From Domibacillus mangrovi (GTDB taxonomy: Bacteria; Bacillota; Bacilli; Bacillales; Domibacillaceae), in contig NZ_MRWQ01000006.1 in the NCBI RefSeq assembly GCF_001906925.1, positions 62,001-126,000 of the forward strand: a DNA stretch of 64,000 nt, written 5' to 3'. Numbering within the stretch: the stretch's first letter is position 1; each line of letters opens with the position of its first letter. Below the pieces are notes generated by a model. That model saw only the letters and a program-made list of their open reading frames with translations. It searched no databases and had not been told where the DNA came from. Positions 8,619-16,723 of the stretch are shown piece after piece. The position numbers and the translations under genes were made by a program.

Positions 8619-9272
8619 ATGAATTTATCTGAAAAGGCTTATAAAGAATTAGAGGAAATGATTGTAACGTTAAAGTTAAAGCCTGGACAATTGATTTCTG
8701 AAAATGAAATAAGCAAAGAGCTCAATATCGGTAGAATGCCAGTAAGAGAAGCCATTAAGCGACTTGAAATGGCACATTTGCTAAAAATTATGCCTCAGCG
8801 CGGAATAATGGTAACTGAAATTAAGATAGAAGAAATGTTTTTACAAATGGAGCTTAGAAAAGTTCTTGAAACACTTATTGTAAAAAGAGCAGTGAGATTT
8901 TCATTACCGGATGAGAGAGAAAGATTTAACGAATTAGCAAGTGCTTATGAACAAGCGACAAAAGAAAACAATGATTTAGAAGCATTAAGAATAGATGATG
9001 AATTTAATAAATTTATTGCAAAATGTGCAAGAAATCCATTTGCGGAAAATGCTATTACTCCGTTGCATTCACTAGCAAGAAGAATCTATTTTTCACAATA
9101 TAAGACAAATGAACAACAGACCAATGAAATCAACCAAGGACATGTAAATTTAATGAGAGCAGTAGCATTAGGTGATGAAGCAAATGCCCTTGAACAATTG
9201 AATCAGTTACTTAGTTCAATTGAAAAACTATATAAATTAAATATTGATGTATGGAATTCGATAGTAGATTAA
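8619..9272 (+). CDS. GntR-family regulator, FadR/FCD subfamily
   Basis: A 217-residue transcription factor. The N-terminal winged helix has the GntR signature: LKLKPGQLISENEISKELNI then GRMPVREAIKRLEMAHLLKI (residues about 18-60), with the wing PQRGIMVTEI. The C-terminal part is helical with LRKVLETLIVKRAVRF, IDDEFNKFIAKCARNPF and INQGHVNLMRAVALGD, matching the FCD metal/ligand-binding domain. It is the first gene of a three-gene run with the oxidoreductase and enolase-family gene that follow, spaced 37 bases from the former. FCD regulators usually control genes for the uptake and breakdown of sugar acids or related carboxylates and bind pathway intermediates; here the partner genes agree with such a role. 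The effector is unknown. Confidence 0.85.
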   Translation: MNLSEKAYKELEEMIVTLKLKPGQLISENEISKELNIGRMPVREAIKRLEMAHLLKIMPQRGIMVTEIKIEEMFLQMELRKVLETLIVKRAVRFSLPDERERFNELASAYEQATKENNDLEALRIDDEFNKFIAKCARNPFAENAITPLHSLARRIYFSQYKTNEQQTNEINQGHVNLMRAVALGDEANALEQLNQLLSSIEKLYKLNIDVWNSIVD

Positions 9273-9309
9273 TGATGCATGCGGAAAATAACAACTGGAG
9301 GAAATTAAA

Positions 9310-10662
9310 TTGAATTGGAAAAAAAATAATGTAGTTAGTAGCAAACACAATTATCCTGTATTTGCAAATGTAGAAGTATTAGTCATTGGTGGTGGAGCAG
9401 CTGGTGTAGCAGCAGCAGAAACAGCAAGTCGACATGGACGTAATGTTATGTTAATTGAAAAATATGGTTTTTGTGGTGGAGCAGCTGTAGCAGGATTGTC
9501 TGGAACAATATGTGGCCTGTATTTATCAAGTGAAAAAAAGACAAAACCTGAACAAGTTGTTTTTGGATTTACAGAACGCTTTCGGGCAGAAATGGAACGT
9601 CGCGGTGGCATTACAGCACCACTTAAGTATGGACATACGTGGACCGTGACACATGACCCTCTTGTATGGCGAGAAGTTGCAGAAGATTTCTTAATAGAAA
9701 GCAATGTGAACATCTTATACCATACATCACTCGTAGGAGTTGTCATGGACGATGAAAGCATAAAAGGTGTGATTATTAATACAAAATCAGGTCTCGCAGC
9801 TATTCATGCGGATGTTGTCATAGATGCAAGTGGAGATGCAGATGTTATTTACCGAGCAGGATTTCATTTCAACATGGGGGAAGAAGGGAAAATCCAAAAT
9901 CCAACCATGATTTTTAGATTGGGTGGTATTAATGTTGAACGCTTCCTTGAACATTGGGGAAGTGACACGATCTGTTCATACGAAGTGACAAATTTAATTA
10001 ACGAGTTAAATAAGTCAGGACAATATGAATTACCTCGTTCTAAAATATGGATTTTTAAAACATCAAGGCCCAATGAATTACTTGTTAATGCAACCCGGAT
10101 CATTGGGAAAGATAAAAGAGAGCTTAATGCAACAAATCCAGCGGATCATACGGAAGCAGAATATCTCGGCAGACATCAAGTACGAGAATACGCAAGATTT
10201 CTTAAAGAAAATATTAAAGGGTGTGAGGATAGTTTCATCAATGATACTGGAATAGAAGTTGGTATTCGGCAAACAAGAACCATTGATGGTGTAGACAGAT
10301 TGACCAATGAGGATGTGTTAACTCGACGAAAACGGTCGAATGGTATCGTACGTTCTCCATGGCCTATTGAATTGCACAGTGGTGAAAAGCCAAAAGTAGA
10401 ATGGTTGCTAGACGATTACTATGAAGTGCCTTTTGAAACCTTAATACCGAAAAAAGGGGAAAATGTAATTGTTGCTGGAAGGTGTTTAAGTGCCGAGCAT
10501 GAAGCATTAGCATCGGCAAGGGTAACGGCACAATGCTTTGCTTACGGTCAGGCTGCTGGACTCGCTGCTGTTGAATCAATTAATAATAATATTCCGATTC
10601 GTAATATTAATGGCATATATATAAGAGATTTATTGAATAAAGATGGAGCAAAACTATCTTAA
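9310..10662 (+). CDS. FAD-dependent oxidoreductase (FAD_oxidored family)
   Basis: A cytoplasmic flavoprotein of 450 residues. The dinucleotide-binding motif is VLVIGGGAAGVAAAETASRHG near residue 25-45, followed by LIEKYGFCGGAA, the usual FAD_oxidored segment with a conserved Cys-Gly-Gly. DVVIDASGDADVIYRAGF and a C-terminal GENVIVAGRCLSAEHEALASARV-like block close the FAD site (quoted in part). The start is the TTG at 9310, placed eight bases after TGGAGG. It lies between a GntR regulator and an enolase-superfamily protein. Members of this family are often annotated for oxidation of hydroxylated or sugar-acid-like substrates without a known reaction; I cannot name the substrate. The region is AT-rich compared with the core genes, consistent with acquisition. 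Confidence 0.85.
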   Translation: MNWKKNNVVSSKHNYPVFANVEVLVIGGGAAGVAAAETASRHGRNVMLIEKYGFCGGAAVAGLSGTICGLYLSSEKKTKPEQVVFGFTERFRAEMERRGGITAPLKYGHTWTVTHDPLVWREVAEDFLIESNVNILYHTSLVGVVMDDESIKGVIINTKSGLAAIHADVVIDASGDADVIYRAGFHFNMGEEGKIQNPTMIFRLGGINVERFLEHWGSDTICSYEVTNLINELNKSGQYELPRSKIWIFKTSRPNELLVNATRIIGKDKRELNATNPADHTEAEYLGRHQVREYARFLKENIKGCEDSFINDTGIEVGIRQTRTIDGVDRLTNEDVLTRRKRSNGIVRSPWPIELHSGEKPKVEWLLDDYYEVPFETLIPKKGENVIVAGRCLSAEHEALASARVTAQCFAYGQAAGLAAVESINNNIPIRNINGIYIRDLLNKDGAKLS

Positions 10663-10778
10663 AACGTGTCAAATTTACAATATATTGTCCTATTTATAAA
10701 AGTAAACAAATTTCTAAGAGGTATCACAGAAAAGGATAAAGATACATTTGAAAAGATTTATTAAAAGGAGTGGTTCAT

Positions 10779-11906
10779 ATGAAAGCATTGACCATTAAAA
10801 AAGTAGAATTTTTTATGACCGGTGACTCTAACGCCCATAGACCAAGATGGGCGAAGTATCTTAATGATATCTTTACGACAAATACGATTTGTCGTATTAC
10901 GACAGAAGATGATTATGTGGGTATTGGAGGTACCATTACTTATGCAGAAGAACGTTTTGATCCTTCTATGATGGAAACAGGCATTTTGTATGTGCCTGGT
11001 CTGATTGGAAAATCAGCATTAGATCGTGAGGCAATTTGGACATGGATGGCACAACGGCCAACTCTAGTACCTCTGCCTGCGATGTCTATGATCGATATCG
11101 CTCTTTGGGATTTGGTTGGTAAATATGCTAAGCTACCAATTTATCAACTGTTGGGTGCGTCTAGGGATCAAATTTATTCTTATGCGTCTACCCCTCTATT
11201 TGACACCAATAAAGAATATATAGAATATATCGAGACCTGTATTGCAGAAGGATTTACTGCAATTAAAATCCATCCATATACCATTTATGAAGAAGATGTT
11301 ATTTTAGTGGATGAAATTCAAGAACTTTTTGCTGGTAAAATCAAGTTTATGCTGGATCCTGATGCGCAGTATTCGAGAGAAGAAGCATACAAAATGTGCA
11401 AAAAATTAGAGAAATATGATTGGGTATGGTTTGAAGCACCAATTCCAGACAGAGATTTAGAAGGCTATCACTATTTAACCCAACATTCACATGTTCCTAT
11501 TTCTTGTGGGGGTAATACATTGACTTCTCTTATGGATATTAACAATGGTATTAAAGCAGGTGCATGGACAGATGTTCGTGCGGACGTTACGGTTTCTGGT
11601 GGCTTTACACCAATGAAGAAGATCGTGGCACTTGCTCAAGCGAACAACATGCGTTGTGAAATACAATCTTGGGGTGCAACATTGACACAAGCTGCTAATC
11701 TTCATATGATGCTTGCTTGCAATAATTGCACTTATTTTGAACAGGCTTTCCCCTATGAACCGTTTGAAATTGGTGCAAAGACAGTGATTCGTACAGATAA
11801 AGAAGGTTATGTTCATGCTCCTGATGGTTATGGTTTAGGTATTGAAATGGATTGGGATGAAATTGAACGTATAACGCTCAAAAAATATGATTCTTCCACT
11901 TATTAA
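10779..11906 (+). CDS. Enolase-superfamily (mandelate racemase/muconate lactonizing-like) protein
   Basis: A 375-residue protein with the capping domain plus modified TIM barrel of the enolase superfamily. Members abstract a proton alpha to a carboxylate, typically dehydrating or isomerising sugar acids with Mg2+. Seen here: MSMIDIALWDLVGKYAKLPIYQLLG, quoted in its key part ALWDLVGK; AIKIHPY at the catalytic Lys position (K-x-H, not the common K-x-K); MLDPD and WFEAP for the first two metal ligands. The third ligand position reads CGGN where GEN is common, and the late catalytic His region reads EIQSWG. The ATG at 10779 is eight bases from AAAAGGAG. These substitutions may indicate a specialised subgroup or altered chemistry. 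With the GntR regulator and flavoprotein it forms a likely acid-sugar catabolic cassette. Confidence 0.82.
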   Translation: MKALTIKKVEFFMTGDSNAHRPRWAKYLNDIFTTNTICRITTEDDYVGIGGTITYAEERFDPSMMETGILYVPGLIGKSALDREAIWTWMAQRPTLVPLPAMSMIDIALWDLVGKYAKLPIYQLLGASRDQIYSYASTPLFDTNKEYIEYIETCIAEGFTAIKIHPYTIYEEDVILVDEIQELFAGKIKFMLDPDAQYSREEAYKMCKKLEKYDWVWFEAPIPDRDLEGYHYLTQHSHVPISCGGNTLTSLMDINNGIKAGAWTDVRADVTVSGGFTPMKKIVALAQANNMRCEIQSWGATLTQAANLHMMLACNNCTYFEQAFPYEPFEIGAKTVIRTDKEGYVHAPDGYGLGIEMDWDEIERITLKKYDSSTY

Positions 11907-12316
11907 AATCAGTGTTTAAAGATTAACCACTGGCAATTACAACGAGGGGCTGGTCAGGAATCCGAATTCACGACGTTAAGCCTTAATGTACAGTATTCGT
12001 GTTTAAATCACGATAAAAAGAATTACTCTATTTTGAGATATTCAAAATACTTGAAGCGTAATAAAGTAATTTATTAACAATAGAGTAAACTCTAAAAATA
12101 CAACGTTCGGTCTAGACACTTTACTTACACTGAAATGGACCCCAAACAAATCCGTAGTATAGAAACAATGTAGAGTTGAAAAATCGTTTATGAAAATTGC
12201 ATCTCATTATGTATGTTGAAAATTTCCTGAATGAACATCAAAGTCTGTTTTTGACATGAAAAACAACGTAGCGAGGGCACTGACCGAAGCAATAAAGGCT
12301 TTTCCAAACATATGAC
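11907..12316. other. Intergenic stretch without a recognised feature
   Basis: About 410 AT-rich bases between the catabolic cassette and a hairpin. I see no open reading frame with a ribosome binding site, no repeat of the dispersed family and no RNA motif. The length suggests a deleted gene, perhaps a transporter expected for the cassette. Confidence 0.3.
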
Positions 12317-12366
12317 AAGAAGCAGCTGATCACGTGATTGATATGAAGCGAGCTGCTTCTTTTTTT
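12317..12366 (+). terminator. Rho-independent terminator
   Basis: AAGAAGCAGCT (12317-12327) pairs perfectly with AGCTGCTTCTT (12351-12361) around a 23-base loop and is followed by a run of T. It lies just beyond the stop of the convergent Mrr-like gene. Confidence 0.65.
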
Positions 12367-12969
12367 CTACTCCTCATTCCACAGAGTAATGGTATACGTA
12401 GGTGCAAAGGTGTCAATCTTGCTCTCTGTCATGAAACGTATGAGGTGTTCTCTATCTACCAATTTTACACCACTCTTTTTCGCAAGATCGCAGGCGTTTT
12501 TTGTAAATGTATTATTTGTTACAACCCATGCTTCATTGGCGCTGTAATATGTTTTAGCGGAAAAAACTTGCTGAACAGAAGCAATTCCGACTGTTTTACT
12601 GTATCGTTTAGCTTGTACAGCAATATAGTTATGATCTTTTTTTAGTAATAAATCTGCTCCATAATCGCCAGAAGCGGGAGTAAGTTCTACTTCATAGCCT
12701 ATATCTTCGAATAAAACACTTAAATAATGTTCAAAATCTCCCCCTGACATATTATCAATCTCCCTCATACTAGATTGAAGGACTCTTTTGTTCTTTAAAC
12801 GGTCTGTTATTGACCAAAGATAAATATATAATACAAAAGCAGCCATAACGATTGATACGACGGTGACCGCAATCCATGGATATTGAAAAGCAAGGAGAAA
12901 GAGGATAAAGCTGAGAAGAACTTGATTGAAAAGTACGTTTGTTTTTCTATTCCCTTTTTTATGAGCCAT
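12367..12969 (-). CDS. Membrane-anchored Mrr-like restriction endonuclease domain protein
   Basis: A 200-residue protein. Two hydrophobic helices at the N-terminus (about residues 13-28 and 31-50) precede a cytoplasmic Mrr_cat nuclease domain of the PD-(D/E)xK fold: FEHYLSVLFEDIGYEVELT, then GDYGADLLL with the catalytic Asp and IAVQAKRYSKTVG with the Q-A-K variant of the catalytic E-x-K, then VQQVFSAKTYYSANEAWVVT. All core residues appear intact. The ATG at 12969 follows AAAGGA. It is monocistronic and convergent with nothing on its downstream side but a hairpin. Such membrane-linked Mrr domains are widespread in Firmicutes and may act on foreign or modified DNA at the envelope; the real role is not known. 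Confidence 0.82.
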   Translation of the reverse strand: MAHKKGNRKTNVLFNQVLLSFILFLLAFQYPWIAVTVVSIVMAAFVLYIYLWSITDRLKNKRVLQSSMREIDNMSGGDFEHYLSVLFEDIGYEVELTPASGDYGADLLLKKDHNYIAVQAKRYSKTVGIASVQQVFSAKTYYSANEAWVVTNNTFTKNACDLAKKSGVKLVDREHLIRFMTESKIDTFAPTYTITLWNEE

Positions 12970-13309
12970 TTTCTATGTCCTTTCTTTAAAGTATGTCCTC
13001 CGCTACTTTACTCATCTTTATGAGGGATCATGATTCATTTTCTGTTTTTTTGTTCAAAATGACACTTATAGCCAAAAAAGTATTGAAACGTGTAAATGAA
13101 ATAGGAGAGTAGGACGGACAAGGAGGTTGAAGGAAGAAGCAATAAAAATTTTCTTCTTCTTATATGAAGAAGAGTTGAATAGGGTAAACATAACCAAGTG
13201 AATTTTTGACAATGGGATGATTCGTCATTTTAGCGAAGTGATACAGAACTATTTAAAACGTAAACGAATGTAATGATTTAACTGAATATGTTGATGAGGA
13301 GAGGACGAA
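12970..13309. other. Intergenic stretch between divergent genes
   Basis: About 340 bases holding the promoters of the two divergent genes. I see a short inverted run (TTCTTCTTC ... GAAGAAGA near 13150-13175) but no gene, RNA motif or repeat. Confidence 0.3.
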
Positions 13310-13558
13310 ATGAATCTAGAGGGAAACGAACAGCAGTTAAAAGAGGTTCATGAGATGATGGAAAGCAAGTTGAGATCGTTTGAGGAATCAGCAACATCTG
13401 AAAATATGTCCAATGACCAACTGTTAGATAAGAAAGCAGTGAATCTTACATTTGCGATAAAAGAAACAATCGAAGAAGCCGCAGCGAAAGGAATTGTCGT
13501 GAAAAATGTGAAGGTAGAACCGACAGAAAAGGGTATTACAGTAAAATTTATTTTATGA
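13310..13558 (+). CDS. Small hypothetical protein, 82 aa
   Basis: I do not recognise this family. The ATG at 13310 is preceded by GAGGAGAGG at normal spacing, and codon use looks like real coding sequence. The product is acidic and soluble: an N-terminal helix rich in Glu and Lys (EQQLKEVHEMMESKLRSFEE), a middle part LDKKAVNLTFAIKETIEEAA and a C-terminal beta-like tail VVKNVKVEPTEKGITVKFIL. It has no cysteine, signal peptide or membrane segment. It converges on NAD kinase with a shared terminator. No function is proposed. Confidence 0.65.
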   Translation: MNLEGNEQQLKEVHEMMESKLRSFEESATSENMSNDQLLDKKAVNLTFAIKETIEEAAAKGIVVKNVKVEPTEKGITVKFIL

Positions 13559-13592
13559 ACAATAAATAAAGGGGTGCTCGTTAATGCGGGAT

Positions 13593-13639
13593 AAAAAAGA
13601 ACAGCTCCCTTGAAAATGTGGCGGGTGCTGTTCTTTTTC
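13593..13639. terminator. Shared terminator between convergent genes
   Basis: AAAAAGAACAGC and GCTGTTCTTTTT (about 13594-13605 and 13627-13638) form a 12-pair stem with T runs in both directions, serving the small gene and nadK. Confidence 0.8.
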
Positions 13640-13641
13640 AT

Positions 13642-14442
13642 TTACAAAAATGTTCGCTGCACTTTATGCCAGAACGAATTATTTTTCAGTTTCACGGTTT
13701 TAATGATTTTACCGGACATTTCGACTTCGATATTTTTCGTATTTTGCACACTGAGTGCTTCGTTGTCGAGCCCAATGACAGGGTAATCGTTGCCGTCTTG
13801 AACAATGTGAAGTGTTAGTTTTCGGCTGTCATTTAAAATGAACGATGAACCGAGTGTGCGGAATTGATTGTTGTTAAGCGATGCCATTTCACTTACTTGC
13901 ATACAGGGAATAAGTGGATCGACAACAGCCCCGTTTAATGAACGATTGTACGCTGTGCTGCCCGTTGGTGTTGAGACAACAATCCCGTCACCGCGGAACG
14001 TTTCAAAATGAAAATCGTCAATGATGACATCGATTACAAATGTTTTAATAATGGATGAGCGCACGGACAACTCATTCAAACAATGAAAGTGAGTGTGCCC
14101 ATCTAAATGGACATCAATGACTGGATATCGGCGTACTTCTACACTAGCTGTTTGCATCGCTTCGATCATCGATTCTGTATCGTAAATATGAAAATCGCAA
14201 TACAAGCTTGCTTCTACTTCATCTGTCACTCCGACATACAAGCAGTCGTCACGGAAACCGGATTTTCGGACCGCCTGTAAAAATGCCCCATCTCCGCCAA
14301 CAGCTACGATAATATTCGCGTCTACTGAGCGGTCGACAATCGTAAATCCTTGCTCTTTTGCGATCGTCATCAGCGCTTCTATATCACTTAATTTTGCAGG
14401 ATCTTTTTTATAGGAAAAAAAAATATTTCTTCTCGTTTCCAC
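13642..14442 (-). CDS. nadK: NAD kinase (second Bacillus type, YtdI-like)
   Basis: NAD kinase phosphorylates NAD+ to NADP+ in the cytoplasm and so sets the NADPH pool. The ATP/polyphosphate motif GGDGAFLQAV is near residue 50, the NAD-binding LNELSVRSS (N-E) near residue 120 and the glycine-rich STPTGSTAYNRSLNGAVVDP near residue 160. Length (about 266) is that of the shorter YtdI-type paralogue. Three non-ATG starts compete: two TTGs lie only one and four bases from AAAGGAG, whereas the GTG at 14442 is ten bases away, giving MET-RRNIFFSYKK as N-terminus; I prefer the GTG. The gene is monocistronic with a shared terminator downstream. Confidence 0.92.
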   Translation of the reverse strand: METRRNIFFSYKKDPAKLSDIEALMTIAKEQGFTIVDRSVDANIIVAVGGDGAFLQAVRKSGFRDDCLYVGVTDEVEASLYCDFHIYDTESMIEAMQTASVEVRRYPVIDVHLDGHTHFHCLNELSVRSSIIKTFVIDVIIDDFHFETFRGDGIVVSTPTGSTAYNRSLNGAVVDPLIPCMQVSEMASLNNNQFRTLGSSFILNDSRKLTLHIVQDGNDYPVIGLDNEALSVQNTKNIEVEMSGKIIKTVKLKNNSFWHKVQRTFL

Positions 14443-14689
14443 AGACAACAAACTCCTTTATCAGACCAGATACATTTATTCTACTGGATAACGAAGACAA
14501 TAGTAAAGGGTAACGCAGCCATGAAAAAACAATTATGATGGATGGCGGACCGTGCAGATTGTTCTCTGTGGCTAACGTTCAAACAAAAGGTATTCAAAGT
14601 AAAGTGATCATTTTTGACGAAACCCGCACGCCGGCGGGAAAATGATGAGTGTGGACGAACAATGCATTTATTTTGAATAGAGTGATCAC

Positions 14690-14852
14690 GCAGACATTAA
14701 CGGGCAGTAAGACCCCCCACTTCAAGATTACGAAAAGAAAAGAAGGATAAATGGGGGATAGCGGGGAACGCAGACTAAGATCGTCACGTCCTGTGACAAC
14801 GTCTGCATGATTCACATCCTGTGAACCTAACCCCTACTGAATGAAGTTTTAC
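14690..14852 (+). repeat. Dispersed structured repeat, copy A (IS200/IS605-like, transposase-less)
   Basis: Shares with the copies at 29360 and 46416 the left block ATTAACGGGCAGTAAGACC and GAAAAGAAAAGAAGGATAA, and the right end ACTGAATGAAGTTTTAC followed by TTTAT. The middle differs: instead of the CCCGAT-TGG hairpins it has a segment with GTCACGTCCTGTGAC and CATCCTGTGAAC. The left block can fold back: CCCCCA ... TGGGGG. The extreme left end is degenerate (CGCAGACATTAACG), so the boundary is approximate. No transposase or TnpB gene is present. It sits in the 600-base gap between nadK and the acetyltransferase; the 14452-14689 part has nothing else I can name. Confidence 0.65.
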
Positions 14853-14930
14853 TTTATTGACGATTTGAAATCCGGATAGGAGCAGATCCTCCCAATGATA
14901 TTTGGAGAGTGGTTGTTAGAAATTAAATGA

Positions 14931-14969
14931 AAAAGGGCTATCTCTCATTATCGGAGACAGCCCTTTTCC
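14931..14969 (-). terminator. Terminator hairpin downstream of the acetyltransferase
   Basis: AAAAGGGCT-a-TCTC pairs with GAGA-c-AGCCCTTTT (14931-14944 and 14954-14967). T runs exist in both directions. Confidence 0.7.
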
Positions 14970-15052
14970 ATTAATTTGATTGTCGGATGGACGGATTGTT
15001 CGTTTCTTATTTGAAGGTAAGGTACGCATTGAGGGGTTCTCTGGAATGGGTG

Positions 15053-15604
15053 TTACGCTTCCATCGCCTGTTCGTTTTCCTGATCTTTGCGCATCAAATA
15101 AAGCGTGAAGAGGTCTTTCGGTACTTCAAATAAATCAAATACAATCTCATTTTTATTTAATTTGGCGTATACATCAGGACGTGTTTCGTTTGCCTGAATG
15201 GCATAAGGCAGCTTTTCTGCGGCTTTACGTGAGCGGATATTCACTTTGCGAATTGCCATATAAATGGATTCAATGCTGTTCTCATAAAATAATTCTTTAA
15301 AAAACTCTTCTTTCGCCGGTTCATTATACCCTTTGCCGTGGAAAGGCTTGCCGAGCCACGTGCCAAGATATCCGGCATTATCTTCGATGTCATATAAGTT
15401 GATTGTGCCAATCGGATTGCCCCATTCATCTAAAATGGTCCGCGTAATTAATTCGCCGCGTTCCTCCGATTCAATATTTTGCTTCGTAACGAACACAAAC
15501 TCTTCATAAGATTTCGCTTTATGACGCACGAAAGGGAAGACCTCCGGGTGCATCATCAAATCAAATAAAGCATGACTTTCATGAACATCGCGCTTCTTCA
15601 ACAT
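15053..15604 (-). CDS. GNAT-family N-acetyltransferase
   Basis: A 183-residue acetyl-CoA-dependent transferase of the RimJ/RimL-like GNAT group. The start ATG at 15604 is eight bases after AAGGAGGG. The domain runs the whole length: HPEVFPFVRHKAKSYEEF near the N-terminus, GNPIGTINLYDI in the central strand, and LGTWLGKPFHGKGYNEPAKEEF, the acetyl-CoA pyrophosphate-binding motif A, where the usual R/Q-x-x-G-x-G/A appears as KPFHGKGYN. IRKVNIRSRKAAEKLPY gives motif B (N-x-x-S-x-x-x-x-x-x). The substrate cannot be inferred; proteins of this kind acetylate ribosomal proteins, small amines or antibiotics. Monocistronic, with a terminator downstream. Confidence 0.85.
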   Translation of the reverse strand: MLKKRDVHESHALFDLMMHPEVFPFVRHKAKSYEEFVFVTKQNIESEERGELITRTILDEWGNPIGTINLYDIEDNAGYLGTWLGKPFHGKGYNEPAKEEFFKELFYENSIESIYMAIRKVNIRSRKAAEKLPYAIQANETRPDVYAKLNKNEIVFDLFEVPKDLFTLYLMRKDQENEQAMEA

Positions 15605-15629
15605 TGTAATTCCCTCCTTTTTTCACATA

Positions 15630-15669
15630 GAGGGCATAGCGGTTCTAGAGTCCGAATCGCCCTCGAAAT
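15630..15669 (+). other. Hairpin with T-run, opposed to the tRNA-like sequence
   Basis: GAGG...GCGGTTC pairs with GAATCGC-CCTC around an eight-base loop and is followed by GAAATTTTTT. The end CGAAATTTTTT and GGTTCTA are shared with the tRNA-like sequence on the opposite strand 55 bases away, so the two units face each other. Confidence 0.35.
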
Positions 15670-15722
15670 TTTTTATAGATGTTCAAACGAGACCGTCACA
15701 ACATCAGCCTGTCCACAAAAAA

Positions 15723-15793
15723 TTTCGGGATGGGAATCGAACCCATTAGAACCAGTTAAAGAAACCGGTGGCGCACCATTTGCCTTCCCACAC
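15723..15793 (-). tRNA. tRNA-like cloverleaf, degenerate
   Basis: On the minus strand 71 bases fold as a tRNA: acceptor GTGTGGG/CCCGAAA (five of seven pairs incl. G-T), D arm GGC...GCC, anticodon arm CCGGT-TTCTTTA-ACTGG with CTT in the anticodon position, five-base variable loop TTCTA, and a perfect T arm ATGGG-TTCGATT-CCCAT. It is followed by ATTTTTT. Against a working tRNA: two acceptor mismatches, A at position 8 and T at position 37. It may be a pseudo-tRNA or tRNA-like regulatory RNA rather than a decoding tRNA-Lys(CTT). Confidence 0.4.
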
Positions 15794-15918
15794 ACAACAT
15801 TCATTAAAATATCTTTGTAACTTCATAATATTAAATTTTTACCCGTTTGCAAATAGTTTTTAAACATGAATTGAAAAAAATTTCGACATTTTTTTTCAAA
15901 AAATAATTGAAAATAAAA

Positions 15919-15933
15919 TGATAATAATAATCA
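15919..15933. promoter_or_regulatory. Fur-box-like site before the efeO pseudogene
   Basis: TGATAATAATAATCA matches the 7-1-7 Fur consensus TGATAAT-N-ATTATCA at all but one or two positions and lies 20 bases before the efeO start, as expected of iron repression. Confidence 0.6.
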
Positions 15934-15952
15934 ATTCTATAAGATGTACATA

Positions 15953-16593
15953 ATGAAAAAATGGATGAAGATGTAAATAAAGGTGTTAGCAGTCGTATCA
16001 CTCGCAGCATGCGGCAATGACGAAGTGGCAGAACCCATTAAAGCAAATACAGCACTTGATTTAACAGGCGTAAAAGCTGAATACTGTGACTATGCGATCG
16101 GTGAAATCGATTTATTCGTCACAGAAACGGAAAAATTTGCAGAAGCAGTCAAAACAGGGGACAGTAAACTGGCGAAAACATTGTATGCACTGGCACGCAT
16201 GCACGATGAACGCGAAGAACCGATTGCGGAAAAATATTCGGCGATTTAGATCCGAAAATGGATGCGTGCGAAGGCGATGTGCCAGAAGCAGAATGGGGCG
16301 GCTATCATCGTATCGAAAAAGGCTATGGATTGAGATGGTACGACAGGACAGAAGGATACGCTCAGCAGTTAATAGACGGCACGAAGTTGCTTCGGAAGAG
16401 AGTTGAAACGATTGACGTGACACCAGATTTGCTTATAACCGGAGCAGTTGACTGGCTGAATGAGGTATTGACATTGAAAGTAAAGGGTGAAGAAGATCGT
16501 TATTCGCATACAGACTTGTATGATTTTGCAGCAAAAGTAGAAGGTGCTAAGAAAACTTTCACCTTGCTGAAAGATGAGCTTGAGAAGATGTAA
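15953..16593 (+). pseudogene. efeO: EfeO-type iron-uptake lipoprotein, decayed
   Basis: EfeO (peptidase M75/imelysin-like) is the extracellular lipoprotein of the EfeUOB ferrous/ferric iron importer. The gene begins with a lipoprotein signal, MKKWMKM then a TAA stop at 15974-15976, then VLAVVSLAACGN with the lipobox cysteine. The domain follows: ANTALDLTGVKAEYCDY, FAEAVKTGDSKLAKTLYALA and REEPIAEKY. At about 16238 one base is missing: the expected FGDLDPKMDACEGDVPEAEW is out of frame and resumes to give GGYHRIEKG, then TPDLLITGAVDWLNEV and RYSHTDLYDFAAKVEGAKKTF. The product ends at ELEKM, some 90 residues short of the family. A nonsense mutation, a frameshift and a truncation together mean it cannot work. 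Confidence 0.85.
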
Positions 16594-16723
16594 AGAAACT
16601 ACTGAAAGAATGGACCGAATCTGCTGCATTTAATGACGGAAGAGAAATTGAATGAATATACGATTCATCGTGGAAGTGCAGTTTTCCCTTGCCTACCCAG
16701 TGTGAAGAAAAGGAGCTGGCTCG

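Noticed and set aside
15572-15820. An 82-codon frame over the tRNA-like region
   Set aside because: It crosses two RNA-like hairpins, has no ribosome binding site and no recognisable protein features.
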